A stretch of 64,000 nucleotides of DNA from Pseudomonadota bacterium (GCA_021804785.1 JAJZGY010000001.1:62001-126000), one strand, 5' to 3'. Shown: positions 21,350-32,666, counted from the first letter of the stretch. Made by a program: numbers and translations. Notes: generated by a model not told the origin, from the sequence alone.

Positions 21350-22444
21350 ATGCTATCTCGACACACCGTAGAGCAAGCGCAACAGACCTACGCCCGCCAT
21401 ATCGCGGTGGCGCTACCGTCCGCTTTGCTCATGGTGAGCCTTGACGATGCGATCATTTACGCCAATCCGGCGGCTGAACAGTTCTTTGGACTAGGCCTTC
21501 CATTATTGTTGAAGCAGCCATTCCATACTCTACTGCCATTTGGCTCGCCGCTACTGCCCCTCCTCGAGCAGGCGCGTGAGCGTGGTGCGACAGTCGGCGA
21601 ACGGGACCTCGACCTTTCAACCCCAAAGCTCGGCGAGAGACTAGCCGACGTGACCGCGACACCCCTGCCGGAACCTCCGGGTGCGGTCGTGCTAATGCTT
21701 CAGGAACGGGGGCTTGCACACCGGCTTGACCGCCAAATCCTGCATCGTGGTGCAGTGCGCTCACTTTCCGGCATGGCGGCAGTTCTGGCCCATGAAATCA
21801 AAAACCCCCTCGCAGGCATCCGGGGCGCCGCTCAACTCCTGGAGGAGGCGGTTCCAGTACAGGAACGGAACCTTACCGAGCTGATTTGTGCTGAAAGCGA
21901 TCGTATTCGGGGCCTGATTGATCGCATGGAGGCGTTCGGAGATACCCATGTCGCTGCCCAAGACGCCGTCAACATTCATGAGGTCTTGGATCGCGTCCGC
22001 AAGGTAGCCATCTCTGGCTTCGCGCGTCACATCAGATTTACCGAGTCATTTGATCCATCCTTACCGCCCGTTCTGGGCGACTTCGACAGCTTGGTACAGG
22101 CGTTTCTTAACCTTGTAAGAAATGCGTCCGATGCCGTGGCAGACGACGGTGGAGAAATAGTGCTGACGAGCGCCTATCGACCGGGGATGCGGATGCGCGC
22201 GGGACCAGGCAGCATCAGTGTCCCGCTAGAAGTGACTGTTCGCGATAATGGCAGCGGTATCCCAGCCGATCTTTTACCGCACATCTTCGATCCCTTTGTG
22301 ACAACAAAATTAAGGGGTTCCGGGCTTGGCCTCGCCTTGGTGGCCAAAATCATCGGGGACCACGGTGGGGTCATAGAATGTGACTCCGGACCAGGGCGAA
22401 CCCAGTTTCGCATTCTTTTACCTAAAGCAGGTGAGCCCCGATGA
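21350..22444 (+). CDS. ntrB: nitrogen regulation sensor histidine kinase NtrB
   Basis: PAS-like N-terminus, H-box [21 protein letters not shown], ATPase [34 protein letters not shown]. Confidence 0.95.
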   Translation: MLSRHTVEQAQQTYARHIAVALPSALLMVSLDDAIIYANPAAEQFFGLGLPLLLKQPFHTLLPFGSPLLPLLEQARERGATVGERDLDLSTPKLGERLADVTATPLPEPPGAVVLMLQERGLAHRLDRQILHRGAVRSLSGMAAVLAHEIKNPLAGIRGAAQLLEEAVPVQERNLTELICAESDRIRGLIDRMEAFGDTHVAAQDAVNIHEVLDRVRKVAISGFARHIRFTESFDPSLPPVLGDFDSLVQAFLNLVRNASDAVADDGGEIVLTSAYRPGMRMRAGPGSISVPLEVTVRDNGSGIPADLLPHIFDPFVTTKLRGSGLGLALVAKIIGDHGGVIECDSGPGRTQFRILLPKAGEPR

Positions 22445-23886
22445 CCAAAGGTCAAGTCCTAGTTGCCGACGACGACTCCGCCATCCGAACCGTGGTTTCT
22501 CAAGCCCTGGGACGGGCAGGCTATGACGTCCGAACAACATCCACCGCTGCCGGCCTCTGGCGCTGGGTGGCGGCCGGCGAGGGCAATGTCGTGATCAGTG
22601 ATGTCGTGCTTCCGGACGAAAACGGGTTTGATCTCATTCCCCGTATCAAGCGCAATCGTCCGGAATTACCGGTCATTATGATGAGCGCTCAAAATACCAT
22701 TTTGACAGCGATCACGGCAGCCGAACGCGGCGCGTTTGACTACCTACCAAAACCATTTGATCTCAAAGACTTAATATCCGTTGTTCAAAGAGCACTTGAA
22801 TTACCTCAGGCCCAGCGCAGCAGCCCTTCAGAGGAGGGCGCTGAAGAACGGCTACCGCTGATTGGGCGCTCTCCGGCGATGCAGGAGATCTACCGCATCA
22901 TCGCTCGCCTGACCCAAACGGACTTAACCGTAATGATCACTGGGGAAAGTGGTACGGGAAAAGAGCTGGTCGCGCGTGCACTCCACGATTACGGCAAGCG
23001 CCGTAGGGGGAGCTTTGTCGCTGTAAATATGGCGGCAATTCCAAAGGAGCTCGTAGAAAGCGAGCTCTTCGGTTATGAGCGCGGAGCCCTCGCCGGCGCC
23101 ACACACAGAGGAATAGGGCGCTTCGAGCAGGCCGAAGGAGGCACTCTTTTCCTCGACGAAATCGGCGACATGCCCTTGGAGGCCCAGACCCGGTTGCTCA
23201 GGGTTTTACAGCAGGGCGAATACACCACGGTCGGTGGACGATTGGCGATCAGGACCGATGTCCGTATTATTGCCGCGACCAATCGCGATCTGCGGCAGCT
23301 TATTGCCCAAGGGCTCTTTCGAGAGGATCTTTATTACCGGCTCAACGTGGTACCCTTGCGCCTGCCACCCTTGCGGGAACGCGCTGAAGACATCCCGGAC
23401 CTCGTGCGACACTTCCTCCGCAAGGCCGAAGAGGAAAACTTGCCCACCAAAAGGCTGGATGCGGATGGCCTCGAGCTTTTGAAGCGCTACCGCTGGCCGG
23501 GCAATGTCCGAGAGCTCGAAAATGTCATTCGGCGCCTTGCTGTTTTGCATACTGGGGAGACGATCACTGCCGATGTCGTCTCTGGTGAGCTGAATGAGCC
23601 GGTGCGCCCACGTGCTGCGGAGGACACGGAGGTTACGACCCTGGCCGAACTCCTGGAGAAGCGGCTAGCAGATGTTTTCGCTGAATATGCGCCACAATTA
23701 CCTCCGCCCGGCCTCTATGACCGGGTACTGGTAGAAATGGAACGGCCACTCTTCTCCCTGGCACTCGCGGCGACGAGAGGTAACCAGATAAAGGCTGCCC
23801 ATCTGCTTGGCCTTAACCGCAATACCCTGCGCAAGAAGTTGCGCGAGCTCGGATTGGACGTGGTGAGGGGCGTCAAGAGCGCTTGA
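22441..23886 (+). CDS. ntrC: NtrC-type response regulator (bEBP)
   Basis: REC + AAA+ ([28 protein letters not shown]) + Fis-type HTH ([16 protein letters not shown]); ATGA overlap with ntrB. Confidence 0.95.
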   Translation: MTKGQVLVADDDSAIRTVVSQALGRAGYDVRTTSTAAGLWRWVAAGEGNVVISDVVLPDENGFDLIPRIKRNRPELPVIMMSAQNTILTAITAAERGAFDYLPKPFDLKDLISVVQRALELPQAQRSSPSEEGAEERLPLIGRSPAMQEIYRIIARLTQTDLTVMITGESGTGKELVARALHDYGKRRRGSFVAVNMAAIPKELVESELFGYERGALAGATHRGIGRFEQAEGGTLFLDEIGDMPLEAQTRLLRVLQQGEYTTVGGRLAIRTDVRIIAATNRDLRQLIAQGLFREDLYYRLNVVPLRLPPLRERAEDIPDLVRHFLRKAEEENLPTKRLDADGLELLKRYRWPGNVRELENVIRRLAVLHTGETITADVVSGELNEPVRPRAAEDTEVTTLAELLEKRLADVFAEYAPQLPPPGLYDRVLVEMERPLFSLALAATRGNQIKAAHLLGLNRNTLRKKLRELGLDVVRGVKSA

Positions 23887-23995
23887 CTAGGGCGCCTTCC
23901 CCCGGCAGGCCTGTTGCGATTGAGGCACGCAGCATTCTTGCAACACGCTGTGTCTTCGCTACACTAAGCCTTCCACTATAGTTTCACGCTGTGGC

Positions 23996-26284
23996 GTGAA
24001 TAGGAACTGGATGGCAGCGACCAGCACGATTGAGGGCCCACGGGGTAAGATTTTGGCCCAGTTGGCGACGGCCTCCCGGCCTTCGTTGATTGCGTTTGCG
24101 GTCGCCATCTTAAGCGTCCTGTCTGGCATGGCGACCTACGGGTTGCTTACCGGCCTCATTCCATTCTCGCTGAGTACGGCCGGTCTGATTGCGGTCATGC
24201 TCGTCAATTTTGTACTCGTCCTGACATTGGGGGGGCTCATAGCGTGGCGCCTCGCCAAATTGTGGGCGGAACGGCGTTCTGGAATCGCTGGAGCGCGACT
24301 GCACGTACGACTGGTGGCTTTGTTTGCCGCGGTTGCCATTGTCCCGACCATTCTTGTTGCGGTCTTCGCGGCCGTAACACTCAACCTCGGAATGGAGGCA
24401 TGGTTCTCAACGCGGGTTCAGTCCGCACTGAGCAGTGCCATTCAGGTGGCAGAGGATTATGAGCACGACCACGAGACGGTGATCTCAACTGATGCTGTAG
24501 CCACTGCCAATGCGATTGCTCAGGATCAGCAGCTTTACCAGGGAGGTAAAGTCAACACTCCACTTCTGTTCGCCAAACTCCAGGACATTACCAATGACCG
24601 TGGGATCCTGGCTTCATACATTCTGAGTTCCAAAGGCAGGATTATCGGGAGCACGATACCCATCCAATCCACCCAGGCACTCAAAAAGCCTACGCTGCCC
24701 TCGCCGGGAAATTTTGCCGAAGCCGCCAAAGGTAAGGTGGTGATTGATGCCAGCAGCAGGTTGGGAATCGAACGGGCCCTGATCCGTTTGCCGATGTTCA
24801 CCGACGCCTATTTGCTTGTAGTACGGCCGATCGATCCACAGGTTCTGAACTATTTCCAGCGCACGACGGATACTGTCGCCGAATATAACCGGTTGAAGCA
24901 AAATCGGGCCGACGTAGAACTGGTATTTGCCTTACTTTACGGAATCGCGTCGCTGCTCATCCTTCTCGTCGCAGTCTGGCTGGGGATTTGGGCTGCGAAA
25001 GAACTCGTTAATCCAATTTCGCAACTTATCGGTGCAGCCCAGCGCGTCTCTGAAGGTGATCTGCGAGCTCAGGTTGCTGTGACACATCAGGATGATGAGC
25101 TTGGGCGTCTTGGACATGCGTTTAACCGGATGACAATGCAGATATCCGCGCAGCGCGATGAGCTCATCGCCGCGAGTCATCAGATTGATGCCCGAAGACG
25201 CTTTATGGAAGCGGTCCTGACCGGAGTTTCGGCAGGTGTCATAGGCCTCAATTCCGAAGGATTAATCACGCTTGTTAACCGAGCTGCGGCGCGTCTTCTC
25301 AACGCAACACCTGAAGAAATGGAAGGTCATCATTACTCTGAGGCGGTGCCGGAACTTGCAGGACTGATTCGAAGGGCAATGGGCGAACCTGTTGGTCGGG
25401 CCAGCGGCGAGGTGGTTGTCAAACGCGCTGGAGCAACGCAGACGCTGAGCGTGCAGGTTGACAGCGATTCAGCCGGTGATTTCGTAGCGACCTTCGATGA
25501 CATAACAGATTTGGTCTCGGCCCAACGAACCGCGGCATGGGCAGATGTAGCTCGCCGCATAGCCCACGAAATCAAAAATCCGCTGACGCCCATTCAGCTA
25601 TCGGCTGAACGATTGAAGCGCAAATACACGCGCGAGGTGGAAACCGACCCGGAAATCTTCGCGCAGTGCACTGACACCATCATTCGCCAGGTCGGTGACA
25701 TTGGACGTATGGTCGATGAATTCTCGTCGTTTGCACGCATGCCAGCACCGGTAATGGCAACGCAAAATTTCCAGGAATTGCTGCAACAGTCCGTGTTTTT
25801 GCAGCGAGTCGCAAATTCCCAGATCGAATTTTCGATAACGGCGCCAGCCGATCCAATCCGCATTGTCTGCGATGGGCGGCTGCTTTCACAGGCGCTCACC
25901 AACGTCCTCAAGAATGCGACTGAGGCTATTAGTGCCCGCCTTGCAAAAGGAGAGGAATTTTCTCCCCGTATCGACGTCATCGCAAGCGCACTTGACACGC
26001 AGCTTCGGTTGCAAATCTCCGATAACGGCATCGGACTTCCTACAGAGCACCGCAACAGGCTAACCGAGCCCTACGTAACGACGCGGGCGAAAGGTACGGG
26101 GCTTGGTCTTGCCATAGTACGCAAGATAATTGAGGACCATGGTGGCGAAATTGCGCTCGGCGACCGGTCTGATGATGGAGTCGGGGCGCAAGTTAATATC
26201 ACCCTACCGCTACAACGTCCTTTGGGGCGGATAGTGGAAATGGAAGGCGAGCATGAGCAAGCACGGATCGCGGATCGCGCCTGA
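23996..26284 (+). CDS. ntrY: sensor histidine kinase NtrY
   Basis: N-terminal TMs, HAMP-like, PAS, H-box [43 protein letters not shown]. Confidence 0.95.
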   Translation: MNRNWMAATSTIEGPRGKILAQLATASRPSLIAFAVAILSVLSGMATYGLLTGLIPFSLSTAGLIAVMLVNFVLVLTLGGLIAWRLAKLWAERRSGIAGARLHVRLVALFAAVAIVPTILVAVFAAVTLNLGMEAWFSTRVQSALSSAIQVAEDYEHDHETVISTDAVATANAIAQDQQLYQGGKVNTPLLFAKLQDITNDRGILASYILSSKGRIIGSTIPIQSTQALKKPTLPSPGNFAEAAKGKVVIDASSRLGIERALIRLPMFTDAYLLVVRPIDPQVLNYFQRTTDTVAEYNRLKQNRADVELVFALLYGIASLLILLVAVWLGIWAAKELVNPISQLIGAAQRVSEGDLRAQVAVTHQDDELGRLGHAFNRMTMQISAQRDELIAASHQIDARRRFMEAVLTGVSAGVIGLNSEGLITLVNRAAARLLNATPEEMEGHHYSEAVPELAGLIRRAMGEPVGRASGEVVVKRAGATQTLSVQVDSDSAGDFVATFDDITDLVSAQRTAAWADVARRIAHEIKNPLTPIQLSAERLKRKYTREVETDPEIFAQCTDTIIRQVGDIGRMVDEFSSFARMPAPVMATQNFQELLQQSVFLQRVANSQIEFSITAPADPIRIVCDGRLLSQALTNVLKNATEAISARLAKGEEFSPRIDVIASALDTQLRLQISDNGIGLPTEHRNRLTEPYVTTRAKGTGLGLAIVRKIIEDHGGEIALGDRSDDGVGAQVNITLPLQRPLGRIVEMEGEHEQARIADRA

Positions 26285-27692
26285 GATTTTGGTTGTCGAC
26301 GACGAAGAGGACATCCGCGATCTCATTGCGGGCATACTGAAGGATGAGGGGTTTGAGACCCGGGTGGCTGGCGATTCAGATTCGGCGCTGAACGCTGTAC
26401 GGCAACGCCGTCCTCAACTCGTAATCCTCGATATTTGGCTACAAGGAAGCCGCCATGACGGAATTCAGATTCTTGACAATCTAAAGCGGGATTACCCGGA
26501 CTTACCGATCGTCATGATTTCCGGGCACGGCACAATTGAGACGGCTGTTTCCTCGATCAAGAAAGGCGCTTACGACTTTATCGAAAAGCCGTTCAAATCC
26601 GATCGGCTCATTCATGTATGCGAACGTGCACTTGAGTCGGCCCGCCTCAAACGTGAGATCGAAGAACTGAAGCTGCGCGCCGGCGATGATATGGACATGA
26701 TTGGTCAATCTTCCTCTATGTCGCAACTACGCCAGACCATTGACAAGATTGCCCCTACCGGTAGTCGGATACTGATCACCGGTCCCTCTGGCTCTGGCAA
26801 AGAAATGGTCGCCCGACTGATCCACGCCCACTCTCGAAGGAGCGCAAATGCATTCGTGGCAATCAACTGTGCCACAATGGCGCCCGAGCGCATCGAAGTG
26901 GAGCTTTTCGGAGAGGAGGGCGGAGACGGCCCGCGCAAGATCGGTTTATTCGAATTAGCCCATAACGGTACGCTGTTTCTTGACGAAGTCTCCGATATGC
27001 CGATGGAAACGCAAGGAAAAATCTTGCGTGTTCTCGTAGAACAAACGTTTCAGCGGGTGGGAGGTAACTCACGCGTTCAGGTTGATGTTCGAGTGGTATC
27101 GTCAACAGTACGAGATCTGCGTTCAGAAATAGTCTCGGGGCGATTCCGAGAAGATCTTTATCACCGGCTTAACGTTGTACCTGTGCGAGTACCATCGCTT
27201 GCTGAACGGCGCGATGATATCCCATTGCTCGTGAGCCATTTTATGAAGCGTTTATCAGTGGGCGGTGGCCTGCCGCTTCGCGATATTGGTGATGACGCTA
27301 TGGCCGTCCTTCAGGCTCATGACTGGCCAGGAAATGTCCGGCAATTGCGCAATGTCGTGGAACGTCTTTTGATTCTTGCCAGTGATGATGCCACACAGGC
27401 AATTTCGGCAGATCTTCTGCCGGCAGATCTGGGAACGGCTGCGCCATGGAATAATGGTGGTAAGGGTGATCTCGTGATCTCACTTCCCTTGCGCGAGGCC
27501 AGAGAGATTTTTGAGCGGGAATATCTTCTAGCTCAGATCAACCGCTTCGGAGGAAACATCTCGCGGACTGCGGCATTTATCGGGATGGAGCGGTCGGCCT
27601 TGCACCGTAAGCTCAAATCGCTTGGCGTGGGCACCAATGGAGCGACAGCGCAGATCGCTGGTGGGCCTCGCGATCAGCTTGCGAATGCATGA
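26253..27692 (+). CDS. ntrX: response regulator NtrX
   Basis: REC + AAA+ (TGPSGSGKEMVARLIH) + HTH (RTAAFIGMERSALHRKLKSLGV); overlaps ntrY by 32 nt. Confidence 0.95.
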   Translation: MSKHGSRIAPEILVVDDEEDIRDLIAGILKDEGFETRVAGDSDSALNAVRQRRPQLVILDIWLQGSRHDGIQILDNLKRDYPDLPIVMISGHGTIETAVSSIKKGAYDFIEKPFKSDRLIHVCERALESARLKREIEELKLRAGDDMDMIGQSSSMSQLRQTIDKIAPTGSRILITGPSGSGKEMVARLIHAHSRRSANAFVAINCATMAPERIEVELFGEEGGDGPRKIGLFELAHNGTLFLDEVSDMPMETQGKILRVLVEQTFQRVGGNSRVQVDVRVVSSTVRDLRSEIVSGRFREDLYHRLNVVPVRVPSLAERRDDIPLLVSHFMKRLSVGGGLPLRDIGDDAMAVLQAHDWPGNVRQLRNVVERLLILASDDATQAISADLLPADLGTAAPWNNGGKGDLVISLPLREAREIFEREYLLAQINRFGGNISRTAAFIGMERSALHRKLKSLGVGTNGATAQIAGGPRDQLANA

Positions 27693-28600
27693 ACATGACG
27701 AAATCCCGATTTCACGGCTGGCCACAGCGAATGCCATCGGCGCGCTGGGCATATGTCAATGGCGAATATCTCCCGCATGCGATGGCTGGAGTTCACGTTG
27801 AGGACCGCGGCCTGCAATTCGCCGATGCAGTATACGAGGTCTGCGCCATCATCGATCAGCGGCTTATGGATGAAGAAGAGCACCTAGACCGCCTAGAACG
27901 TTCATTGCGTGAGCTCGAAATCCCAATGCCAATGGCTCGAGCCCCGCTGAAGCTAGTGTTCCGCGAATTGGTTCGCCGCAATGGCTTGCGCAATGGCATC
28001 ATTTATCTTCAGGTAACACGCGGTATCGCTCGCCGCGATCACGCTGCACCTTCGGGACTTCGGCCGACACTCATTCTGACGGCCCGCCCGGTGAACGCCG
28101 CCGCACTCGTGAGCCGGCGACAACATGGGGTGATTGCCATCAGCCATCCGGACGAGCGTTGGGCGCGCTGCGATATCAAATCGACAGCCTTGCTCCCCAA
28201 TACCCTCGCCAAAACAGCAGCTCGCCGGCAGGGCGCCTTTGAGGCCATCCTTGTGGACGGGGAGGGGTATGTGACCGAGGGCGCATCAACCAATGTCTGG
28301 ATCGTGACCAAAGAGGGGGAGATTGTAACCCGCGACCTATCGCATGACATTTTACCTGGGGTAACGCGCAGAGTGATTTTCGACGCCGCGGCCGAAGCGC
28401 AAATGCGAATCACTGAACGCAAATTCACCCTCGAAGAGGCAAAATCGGCGCGAGAAATCTTCCTAACCGCGGCCACTCTGGGCGCGACCGCGGTCGTGGA
28501 GCTAGATCTGGTCGCGGTCGGGGAGCGTCGCCCGGGCCCGATAAGTCAACGAATTCAAGGTCTTTACGCGGATCTGGCGCAGCGCAGGTCAGTCCCCTGA
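27689..28600 (+). CDS. dat: D-amino acid aminotransferase (class IV aminotransferase)
   Basis: VEDRGLQFADAVYEV, DIKSTALLPNTLAK, EGASTNVWIV, LPGVTRRVI; ATGA overlap with ntrX. Confidence 0.92.
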   Translation: MNMTKSRFHGWPQRMPSARWAYVNGEYLPHAMAGVHVEDRGLQFADAVYEVCAIIDQRLMDEEEHLDRLERSLRELEIPMPMARAPLKLVFRELVRRNGLRNGIIYLQVTRGIARRDHAAPSGLRPTLILTARPVNAAALVSRRQHGVIAISHPDERWARCDIKSTALLPNTLAKTAARRQGAFEAILVDGEGYVTEGASTNVWIVTKEGEIVTRDLSHDILPGVTRRVIFDAAAEAQMRITERKFTLEEAKSAREIFLTAATLGATAVVELDLVAVGERRPGPISQRIQGLYADLAQRRSVP

Positions 28601-28705
28601 GGCCTGCGGTGCATCTAACCCTTTCGCTTCTGCAGCAAATCACCCTATGCTGACCTATATATGCTTTGACCCGCTCCCTGGCGGGTGAGGCAACAGGCCG
28701 GAAAA

Positions 28706-28969
28706 ATGGGCTCACCCATGAGTGAAAAACAACAAAATCTGCAGGACACCTTCCTCAACGCCGTGCGTAAAGCAAAGGCACCTGTCACCATCTTTTTGGT
28801 CAATGGGGTAAAACTGCAGGGCAACATAACTTGGTTCGACAATTTTTGCGTTCTGCTTCGCCGGGACGGCCAAGTGCAGCTCGTTTACAAGCATGCGATC
28901 TCGACCGTCATGCCGCTGGCTCCCATCCAGTTGCAGGAAGCCGAGATCTCCGCACTGGAATCGGCCTGA
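28706..28969 (+). CDS. hfq: RNA chaperone Hfq
   Basis: [59 protein letters not shown]. Confidence 0.98.
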   Translation: MGSPMSEKQQNLQDTFLNAVRKAKAPVTIFLVNGVKLQGNITWFDNFCVLLRRDGQVQLVYKHAISTVMPLAPIQLQEAEISALESA

Positions 28970-30306
28970 ACCAGCTTGGCCCACATAACCCATCCCGCGC
29001 ACGTCGGGCGATCGTCCTGCATGTAGCCTTCAAGGGCCGCAGCGCGATGGAGCTAGCTTGGCGAGACTCCCAAGCTCGCCTCGAAGAGGCGGTTGGTTTG
29101 ACCGCTGCAATTGGACTTGTTGTTGTTTCCGCTCAGATCGCAAATATTGCCCGGCCGGTCCCGGCCACGCTGATCGGGAGTGGCAAGTTGGATGAAATTG
29201 CCCAAGCCGTACGTGAGTTCGATCCGGAGGTTGTCATTGTCAACGCCCAATTGACTCCGGTGCAGCAACGCAACCTAGAGCGTGCTTGGCAGACCAAGGT
29301 GGTCGATCGTACTGCACTAATCCTGGAGATTTTTGGCGAGCGGGCAAGTACCCGGGAGGGCCGTCTGCAGGTCGAATTGGCTCATTTGACCTATCAGCGC
29401 AGCCGCCTTGTTCGGAGCTGGACCCATCTTGAGCGACAACGCGGTGGATTTGGCTTTCTTGGAGGACCAGGTGAAACCCAGATCGAAACCGACCGCCGGC
29501 TAATCGGGGAACGTCTGGCCAAGATCCGGAAGGAGCTGGAAAGCGTCAAACGTACGCGTGGCCTGCACCGGGAGGCGCGCCGACGCGTACCGTACCCCGT
29601 TGTCGCGCTGGTCGGCTACACCAATGCGGGTAAGTCCACACTCTTTAACACTCTGACCAAGGCACAAGTAATAGCCGAGAACCTTCTCTTTGCCACACTC
29701 GACCCCACCATGCGCGCGATCAAATTACCTGACCGTCGTCAGATCATTCTGTCCGATACAGTAGGATTTATCTCAGATCTACCTACCGAACTTGTGGCTG
29801 CATTCCGCGCAACCCTCGAGGAGGTGCTGGAGGCAAATCTGATCGTGCATGTACGTGATACCTCACACCGCGAAAGCGAGGCGCAAAAAGCTGATGTACT
29901 CAAGGTCCTTTCCGATCTGGGAATTGATGCGGGGGGCGAGCGGTTGCTCATTGAGGCCTTAAACAAAATCGATCTGCTACCTGAGGAAGCGCGAGAGGGG
30001 CTCCTGGCGCAGAACCGGATCAATTCGGATGCCCCCATTGCCATATCAGCGGTTAGTGGTCTTGGTCTTGATATATTGCTTGAACGTATAGCGCTAATAC
30101 TCGGTAAAGAAAGAATTATTCTTTTCTTGAAACTTGATGCAGCCGACGGCGAGGGCCTCGCGTGGAGCTACGCGCACGCCCACGTACTCTCGCGCCGCGA
30201 CACGGAAAATGGCCCGCACCTCGAGATTGCTGTAGATCCTTACGAGCTGGAGCGCTTCTCCATGAAGTTTGGAGAAAGGCTAAAAGCAGTGCCGACATCT
30301 GTCTGA
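28966..30306 (+). CDS. hflX: GTPase HflX (start uncertain: CTG 28966 or ATG 29047)
   Basis: [12 protein letters not shown]..., [58 protein letters not shown]. Confidence 0.92.
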   Translation: MNQLGPHNPSRARRAIVLHVAFKGRSAMELAWRDSQARLEEAVGLTAAIGLVVVSAQIANIARPVPATLIGSGKLDEIAQAVREFDPEVVIVNAQLTPVQQRNLERAWQTKVVDRTALILEIFGERASTREGRLQVELAHLTYQRSRLVRSWTHLERQRGGFGFLGGPGETQIETDRRLIGERLAKIRKELESVKRTRGLHREARRRVPYPVVALVGYTNAGKSTLFNTLTKAQVIAENLLFATLDPTMRAIKLPDRRQIILSDTVGFISDLPTELVAAFRATLEEVLEANLIVHVRDTSHRESEAQKADVLKVLSDLGIDAGGERLLIEALNKIDLLPEEAREGLLAQNRINSDAPIAISAVSGLGLDILLERIALILGKERIILFLKLDAADGEGLAWSYAHAHVLSRRDTENGPHLEIAVDPYELERFSMKFGERLKAVPTSV

Positions 30307-30410
30307 CGTCCAGACCGACGGCGAGGACGGCACCAGACTGAACTCGGTGAAGCACCCATTACCCGCTACAGTCTCAACTTAAGTATGCCAGATCAGGCAA
30401 GAGGGCCCCT

Positions 30411-31211
30411 TTACTCGCTGAGTTTAGCCTGTTGCCAGATTGCTTCCATTTCGGAAAGCTCGGCCTCATCCAAACGCCGCCCTTGCTCGCGCAGTGTCCG
30501 CTCAATTACTGAGAACCGTCTGATAAATTTGGAATTTGTGCGCCTCAGTGCATCTTCTGGGTCAACCTTCAGATGACGTGCAAGGTTGACAATGACAAAT
30601 AGCAGGTCACCAATTTCGCCTGCCACTTGTTCTTCGGACGCACCATCACGACACGCCGCCACAATTTCATCAGCTTCCTCGCGTACCTTATCCAGCACCC
30701 GCTCAGGACTGTCCCAATCGAAACCTACTGTCGCGGCACGCTTTTGCAGTTTCAGCGCGCGCATGAGCGCGGGCAGGGCGACAGGAACATCATCGAGCAA
30801 GCCTTTGCCATGAGGGGATCTTTCCTGACGCTCAAGCGCCTTATGCTCCTCCCAAGCGATGGCCTGCGCTTCAGCACTTTCGATGCCCGCCACCTGGCCA
30901 AATACATGCGGATGGCGTCGTATCATCTTCGTTACGACCGTTTCTACGACATCCGCAAAATTAAAGACGCCAAGTTCCTCTGCCATACGGGCATGGAAGA
31001 CGGTCTGAAACAGAAGGTCGCCGAGTTCCTCCCTTAATCCCGCCCAATCCTTGTCCTCAATCGCCCCGGCGACTTCGTATGCTTCTTCAATAGTGTAAGG
31101 TACGATCGAGGAAAAATTTTGGGCAAGGTCCCAGGGGCAACCGCCGGTGGGGTCGCGTAAGCGCGCCATGATGGAGACAAGCGTGGCGATGTCACGGGAA
31201 TTATCTGTCAT
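30411..31211 (-). CDS. mazG: nucleoside triphosphate pyrophosphohydrolase MazG
   Basis: LRDPTGGCPWDLAQNFSSIVPYTIEEAYEVAGAIE...ELGDLLFQTVFHARMAEE; start at MTDNSRD. Confidence 0.96.
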   Translation of the reverse strand: MTDNSRDIATLVSIMARLRDPTGGCPWDLAQNFSSIVPYTIEEAYEVAGAIEDKDWAGLREELGDLLFQTVFHARMAEELGVFNFADVVETVVTKMIRRHPHVFGQVAGIESAEAQAIAWEEHKALERQERSPHGKGLLDDVPVALPALMRALKLQKRAATVGFDWDSPERVLDKVREEADEIVAACRDGASEEQVAGEIGDLLFVIVNLARHLKVDPEDALRRTNSKFIRRFSVIERTLREQGRRLDEAELSEMEAIWQQAKLSE

Positions 31212-31266
31212 GACCCGGTTGGACCATGAGGATAGGGGCCAGCGCAAGATCACCAAAGCAAACAAG

Positions 31267-32037
31267 CTAAAGTCCGGCAGCGGTCATCGCCCTCCCTATA
31301 AAGGCAAAGATCTCGGCATTGAGCGGCAACCGAGCCGCTACCGCCGGATCGGCCAAGGCGTCCTTCCAGACAGCACCGGCCCGCGAAAGCATCTGCGGGT
31401 CGCCATCGGTGAAGAGGTCAATCAGGGCTTTCCAGCGACGGGCCAATTCCACGGCCTCCTTAGAAGCCGGATCATCAAGTTTACTCAACCGCTTAGCTTC
31501 GGTCATTAAAATGTTCCATTGCTTACTCACCTCGGCCTGGTCATACGCCCTTTGGTCCAAGACGCTGCGCTCCACGCGTGAGAAATGGCGATTGATGATC
31601 GGTTTAAAAATCGCCTCGAGCTCGGTATCGCTGAATTTGGAGGTCCGTGCCGTTTCTCTGCCGAGATTCACTAGGGCCTCGAGCGACAGCTCCTCGCCAG
31701 CGTTCAAGCGATGTCGCGCCTTGCGAACCAATTTTAACGCGCCGGTCAAGCGTGCGCGCTCCTCTAGGAGTGCGCGTTCCTGGACCTCGAGGATCTCGCC
31801 AAGAGAGGATCCACGCAAGAGGTCCGCAATACGGGTAAGGCTGAGGCCTAAGGCCTTGAGAGCAAGAACCTGATGCAACCGTGCGACCTGTTCTGGGCTG
31901 TAGACACGCCAGCCAGACGCCGATCGTTGAGGGGAAAGAAGGCCATACCGCTCGTATAGTCTCAAGGCCTTGATACTGACGCCAAGCAGCTTCCGGAGCT
32001 CAGCCGGACTGAGGTGAGGCCCAGACACTGGGCTCAC
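31267..32037 (-). CDS. MerR family transcriptional regulator
   Basis: ELRKLLGVSIKALRLYERYGLLSPQRSASGWRVYSPEQVARLHQVLALKALGLSL. Confidence 0.93.
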   Translation of the reverse strand: MSPVSGPHLSPAELRKLLGVSIKALRLYERYGLLSPQRSASGWRVYSPEQVARLHQVLALKALGLSLTRIADLLRGSSLGEILEVQERALLEERARLTGALKLVRKARHRLNAGEELSLEALVNLGRETARTSKFSDTELEAIFKPIINRHFSRVERSVLDQRAYDQAEVSKQWNILMTEAKRLSKLDDPASKEAVELARRWKALIDLFTDGDPQMLSRAGAVWKDALADPAVAARLPLNAEIFAFIGRAMTAAGL

Positions 32038-32468
32038 GGCAGAATGGTCTCGCGCATCACGGCCTCAAATTCGCGCTGTTTAAGCGGTCCGAAGGTGAAG
32101 GTGAGGGCAAAACCATCCGGGTCGAGGAGTGTGAAATCACGCGCATTCCAGGGCCGGTCGCCAATATCATTGAAAAATGTCGCGCCAATATTCTTGGCGC
32201 GTACTGCCAGGGCGTCAATATCATGCTCAACCATGAAATTGAGCGTCATTCCACGGCCCCTTGCGCCTTGTGATGTCGAAGTTGGGCGCAAGAGCACATC
32301 CGCATAGCGGATCCAGCGCATATGGGCGAATACCAGGGCGCTGTCCGGGCCGGGCATCGCAAACACCGTCGTAAACCCTATGGCTTCGTACCAGCGCTGC
32401 GAGGCGACCATGTCTGCCACTTCGAGGGTTACGAACAGCGGCATGGGGTAGGTTTCTGGCGTGCTCAT
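32034..32468 (-). CDS. VOC/glyoxalase-bleomycin-resistance family protein
   Basis: PLFVTLEVADMVASQRWYEAIGFTTVFAMPG...DPDGFALTFTF; ATGA overlap with the merR start. Confidence 0.88.
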   Translation of the reverse strand: MSTPETYPMPLFVTLEVADMVASQRWYEAIGFTTVFAMPGPDSALVFAHMRWIRYADVLLRPTSTSQGARGRGMTLNFMVEHDIDALAVRAKNIGATFFNDIGDRPWNARDFTLLDPDGFALTFTFGPLKQREFEAVMRETILP

Positions 32469-32601
32469 GGAGGGCTCTCGGCTCAGCTTCGTTAGACCTT
32501 GTGAGGCCGGTCCTTGGGGCCGGTGCAATGCCCATTTGTGCACCTTTTGCTGGCTTTGGCATCAAGAAATTTCGTATAAGCTATATTATGAGAACTAATA
32601 T

Positions 32602-32627
32602 AGCGATTGTATACTTGACACATGCAA
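32602..32627 (+). repeat. left terminal inverted repeat of IS1595-family element
   Basis: AGCGATTGTATACTTGACACATGCAA, pairs with 34503-34528. Confidence 0.88.
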
Positions 32628-32666
32628 TGGCGGTGCTTACTTAAGCTTCATAAGGAGTTAACCGCC

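Noticed and set aside
31319-31873. 184-aa + strand ORF
   Set aside because: Antisense to the MerR gene; no recognisable domain.
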